Below the pieces are notes generated by a model. The model was not told the DNA's origin, did not search any database, and worked only from the letters and a program-made list of their open reading frames with translations. Shown in pieces: positions 4,108-6,111 of a DNA stretch of 6,111 bases (the first letter of the stretch is position 1; every line of letters begins with the position of its first letter). This DNA comes from Hungateiclostridiaceae bacterium UBA3934 (GTDB lineage Bacteria > Bacillota > Clostridia > Acetivibrionales > DTU013). The DNA lies in NCBI GenBank assembly GCA_002385815.1, contig DGEE01000035.1, forward strand, positions 1 to 6,111. The letters are read 5' to 3'. The position numbers and the translations under genes are program-made.

Positions 4108-6111
4108 CTACAAATTTTGTGCTGCATCTTCATTGAAAACGCGCCTGACAGCCTGCAACCGGGTATAAAGAGTGGATGTCTCCAGGCATACTCTGTCCGC
4201 GCCATCCGACTGCTTAACGACCAGGCCTCCAGGCTCTGCGTTCTCAAGTTTCAGCAATCCAAGCTCACTGAATATCTCCAGTGCCTTTTTCAGCTTAAAA
4301 TAATTCATCCTGATGCCAAGTCTTGCCGACATCTGCCAACTCAATTCATGAAGATTTTCAATAGTAAATGAGGAGCAGCCTGCTGAGTTCCCATTGTCGG
4401 ATCCATTTGTACTTCCGCTGTTGGAACCATTTGCGCTGCCGTTGCTGGATCCAATTGTGCTCCCGGCTCTCCACCGCGCCCTGACATATCGGAACACCGC
4501 CTCGAGTTCCGCCCTTTCAGGGATCAGCGCCGCAGGATCCAGCCTGTACTGCTGTCGCAAACTATTGATTAGCTTCATGACATTATTATAGTCATTCGAC
4601 AAATCAAAAACAATGTTTTTGTCGAGTTTGGCAAAAACACAGGGCTTTATGTCCATGATAATCAACTGCAGTCTCCGGCTGCCATTCCACTCATTTATAT
4701 CAGGAGTGAATACAACATCGACAGCGTCGCCCGCCCTGTACTGCTGAACAAGCTCACCCATATTGAAGCCGATGGCCTCGATTGACATATCGGCATCACA
4801 GAGCCGCAGCTTAAGATGCTTACCTGTGCCTACCGTCTTTATGTCAGCGATCCTCAACCCCATATATCCGAACCGGGGTTTGGGATTGGATTCGCCGTGA
4901 GGCGCCATTTTATCAAGTTCACTCACACTTTCCAGGGTCAGGTCACCGGATTCGACAAAGGCATCTATTTTCAGACAAGGGATCATATCCTCATCTGTCA
5001 GTACGCTGTCCGCATATTCATTTATCCGCTTCCGGAAATCCTCTATCCTGCTGCTTTGTATAGTCAGCCCCGCCGCCATCTCATGCCCGCCGAACCTGTC
5101 CAGGAGATCTTCACATGCAGACAGGGCACCGAACAGATCAAAATTCCTTATGCTCCTGGCAGAAGCCTTTCCTGTGCCGTCTTCATCTATCGAAATAATG
5201 ATGCTCGGCCTGTAGTACCGCTCAGTTATCTTTGAGGCAACGATGCCGATAACTCCATGGTGCCAGTTTTCGCCACAGATGACCAGCACCTTCTCTTTTG
5301 CCGGGTCCAGCTTCTCTTCCACATATGCGGCAGCCTGTTCTAATATTTCATTCTCAGTTTCCTGCCGGAGCCTGTTCTCTTCGTTCAGCTCCCTTGCAAT
5401 CGCTTCAGCCACCACCATTTTGTCGGTGGTAAAAAGCCTGACCGCCCTGTCAGCACTGCCCAGCCGCCCTGCCGCATTCACCCTGGGTGCCAGCCCGAAC
5501 GCCACAGCATAGGAGCTTATCTCCCTGCCACCGTATCCGGATGCCCTGATGAGGGCTTCAAGTCCTATGTTCCCTGTGCTTGTCATCGCCTTCAGTCCCA
5601 GTCCGGCCAGTATCCTGTTTTCTCCGACCAGGGGAACGATATCGGCTATCGTTGACAGCGCTGCGAGGTCGATATACTTCATATATCTGTCCGTTCCGCC
5701 AGCGGTGCCGTGATTCTCCACTCCACCTGTTATGCCGCTGTTTACCTTCCCGCCTGCAGTGCTGATACAAATGGCCTGGACAAGCTTGAACGCCACCCCC
5801 GCTCCGGACAGATCCTTAAACGGATACGTACATCCAGGCTTATGCGGGTTCAATACCGCCACGGCCTGCGGCAGTTCCTGCTTGCATTCATGGTGGTCCG
5901 TCACGATGACATCGATCCCGGACTCCATCAGATACCTGACCTCATCCACCGACGTGATACCACAGTCCACAGTTATCACAACGGACGGCTCAAGCTCTTT
6001 CACTCTGGCGGCACTGTCCATGGTTATGCCGTAGCCATCCTCCATCCTGTCCGGGATGAAGTAGCTGACATCCGCGCCCAGCGAAGTAAGAAAATCAATC
6101 AGTATGGAAAC
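4108..6111 (-). CDS. recJ: Single-stranded-DNA-specific exonuclease RecJ (5' end outside window)
   Basis: The frame stays open to the right edge, giving 667 residues. The first Met inside it (6045) is internal, since VSILIDFLTSLGADVSYFIP precedes it and belongs to RecJ. RecJ digests single-stranded DNA 5' to 3' in recombination and repair. Visible in order, counted from the edge: VDCGI (D49), TDHHE (71-75, metal ligands), SGAG (102-105), ADIVPL (D157), AAGRLGSADR (213-222), the DHHA1 part with WHHGVIGIVASK (283-294) and FGGHEMAAG (340-348), an OB-fold-like domain (about 378-490) and a Firmicute-type C-terminal winged-helix-like region (about 530-650). The DxD motif I lies just beyond the edge. 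Two low-complexity inserts are odd: a Gly/Thr-rich one at about 117-142 and a Ser/Gly/Asn one at about 550-579. Both look like surface linkers, and the catalytic residues seen are intact, so I expect an active enzyme. Confidence 0.95.
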   Translation of the reverse strand, partial: VSILIDFLTSLGADVSYFIPDRMEDGYGITMDSAARVKELEPSVVITVDCGITSVDEVRYLMESGIDVIVTDHHECKQELPQAVAVLNPHKPGCTYPFKDLSGAGVAFKLVQAICISTAGGKVNSGITGGVENHGTAGGTDRYMKYIDLAALSTIADIVPLVGENRILAGLGLKAMTSTGNIGLEALIRASGYGGREISSYAVAFGLAPRVNAAGRLGSADRAVRLFTTDKMVVAEAIARELNEENRLRQETENEILEQAAAYVEEKLDPAKEKVLVICGENWHHGVIGIVASKITERYYRPSIIISIDEDGTGKASARSIRNFDLFGALSACEDLLDRFGGHEMAAGLTIQSSRIEDFRKRINEYADSVLTDEDMIPCLKIDAFVESGDLTLESVSELDKMAPHGESNPKPRFGYMGLRIADIKTVGTGKHLKLRLCDADMSIEAIGFNMGELVQQYRAGDAVDVVFTPDINEWNGSRRLQLIIMDIKPCVFAKLDKNIVFDLSNDYNNVMKLINSLRQQYRLDPAALIPERAELEAVFRYVRARWRAGSTIGSSNGSANGSNSGSTNGSDNGNSAGCSSFTIENLHELSWQMSARLGIRMNYFKLKKALEIFSELGLLKLENAEPGGLVVKQSDGADRVCLETSTLYTRLQAVRRVFNEDAAQNL
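4394..4465 (-). repeat. Three 24-bp tandem units inside recJ encoding a Ser/Gly/Asn linker
   Basis: Units 4394-4417, 4418-4441 and 4442-4465 share the plus-strand pattern TTG-x-GGATCCATTTG-x-CTxCCG with scattered changes. In recJ they encode the 8-residue repeats GSTIGSSN, GSANGSNS and GSTNGSDN, followed by a decayed GNSAG. The run is in frame (24 is a multiple of three). It separates the helix ending VFRYVRARW from the segment FTIENLHELSW within the C-terminal region, which in RecJ relatives I remember is joined by a shorter loop. Confidence 0.8.
5689..5760 (-). repeat. Degenerate 27-bp tandem repeat inside recJ encoding a Gly/Thr-rich loop
   Basis: The recJ product here reads TAGGKVNSG, ITGGVENHG, TAGGTD: a 9-residue period repeated about two and two-thirds times. 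The DNA units align at the GGxGG, AxC and GGC positions but are otherwise diverged. The loop falls between the SGAGVAFKLVQAI helix and the YIDLAALSTIADIVPL strand of the DHH domain, a place where RecJ proteins usually vary in length. Confidence 0.55.

Noticed and set aside
3569..4168. 199-codon plus-strand open frame opposite apt
   Set aside because: Complement of a perfectly typical apt gene; a shadow frame.
5558..6045. Start of recJ at the ATG at 6045
   Set aside because: The frame continues upstream to the window edge with conserved RecJ sequence (FLTSLGADVSYFIPDR), so this Met is internal.

Overview
The window is ordinary bacterial chromosome with all genes on the minus strand, so transcription runs from high to low coordinates. 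Moderate base composition, GGAG-type ribosome binding sites, a bifunctional Rel of Gram-positive type and the order recJ - apt - rel - MBL hydrolase point to a Firmicute, most likely of class Clostridia. I cannot name a genus or species from the sequence alone.

Layout, in order of transcription. (1) 6111-4108 holds recJ, a DHH-family single-strand 5'-3' exonuclease. It enters across the right edge, so its first catalytic motif (DxD) is missing from the window. Two low-complexity, repeat-derived insertions interrupt it. (2) 4090-3575 holds apt, adenine phosphoribosyltransferase, 17 nt after recJ. (3) 3574-3428 is a 147-nt gap with a short direct repeat and possible hairpins. (4) 3427-1241 holds rel (relA/spoT family), a full-length (p)ppGpp synthetase/hydrolase with both active sites apparently intact. 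(5) 1202-588 holds a small metallo-beta-lactamase-fold hydrolase of the glyoxalase II-like type. (6) About 587-115 contains no convincing gene. It has a weak possible terminator, a candidate sigma-A-type promoter at 439-467, a hairpin, and about two and a half degenerate tandem units of 62-66 bp. (7) 114-1 is the first 38 codons of a secreted protein with a clear signal peptide, cut by the left edge.

The first four genes look like one housekeeping operon linking DNA repair, purine salvage and the stringent response. Apt consumes PRPP and adenine to make AMP, and Rel turns GTP/GDP plus ATP into (p)ppGpp, so both act on the purine pool. The secreted-protein gene appears to be a separate transcription unit with its own long leader of roughly 320 nt.

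I found no mobile element, CRISPR array, tRNA, rRNA or evident new system. The points most worth a second look are the repeat-bearing leader before the secreted-protein gene, the repeat-built inserts in RecJ, and the rel-apt gap. The long plus-strand open frames opposite rel, recJ and the hydrolase are antisense shadows.
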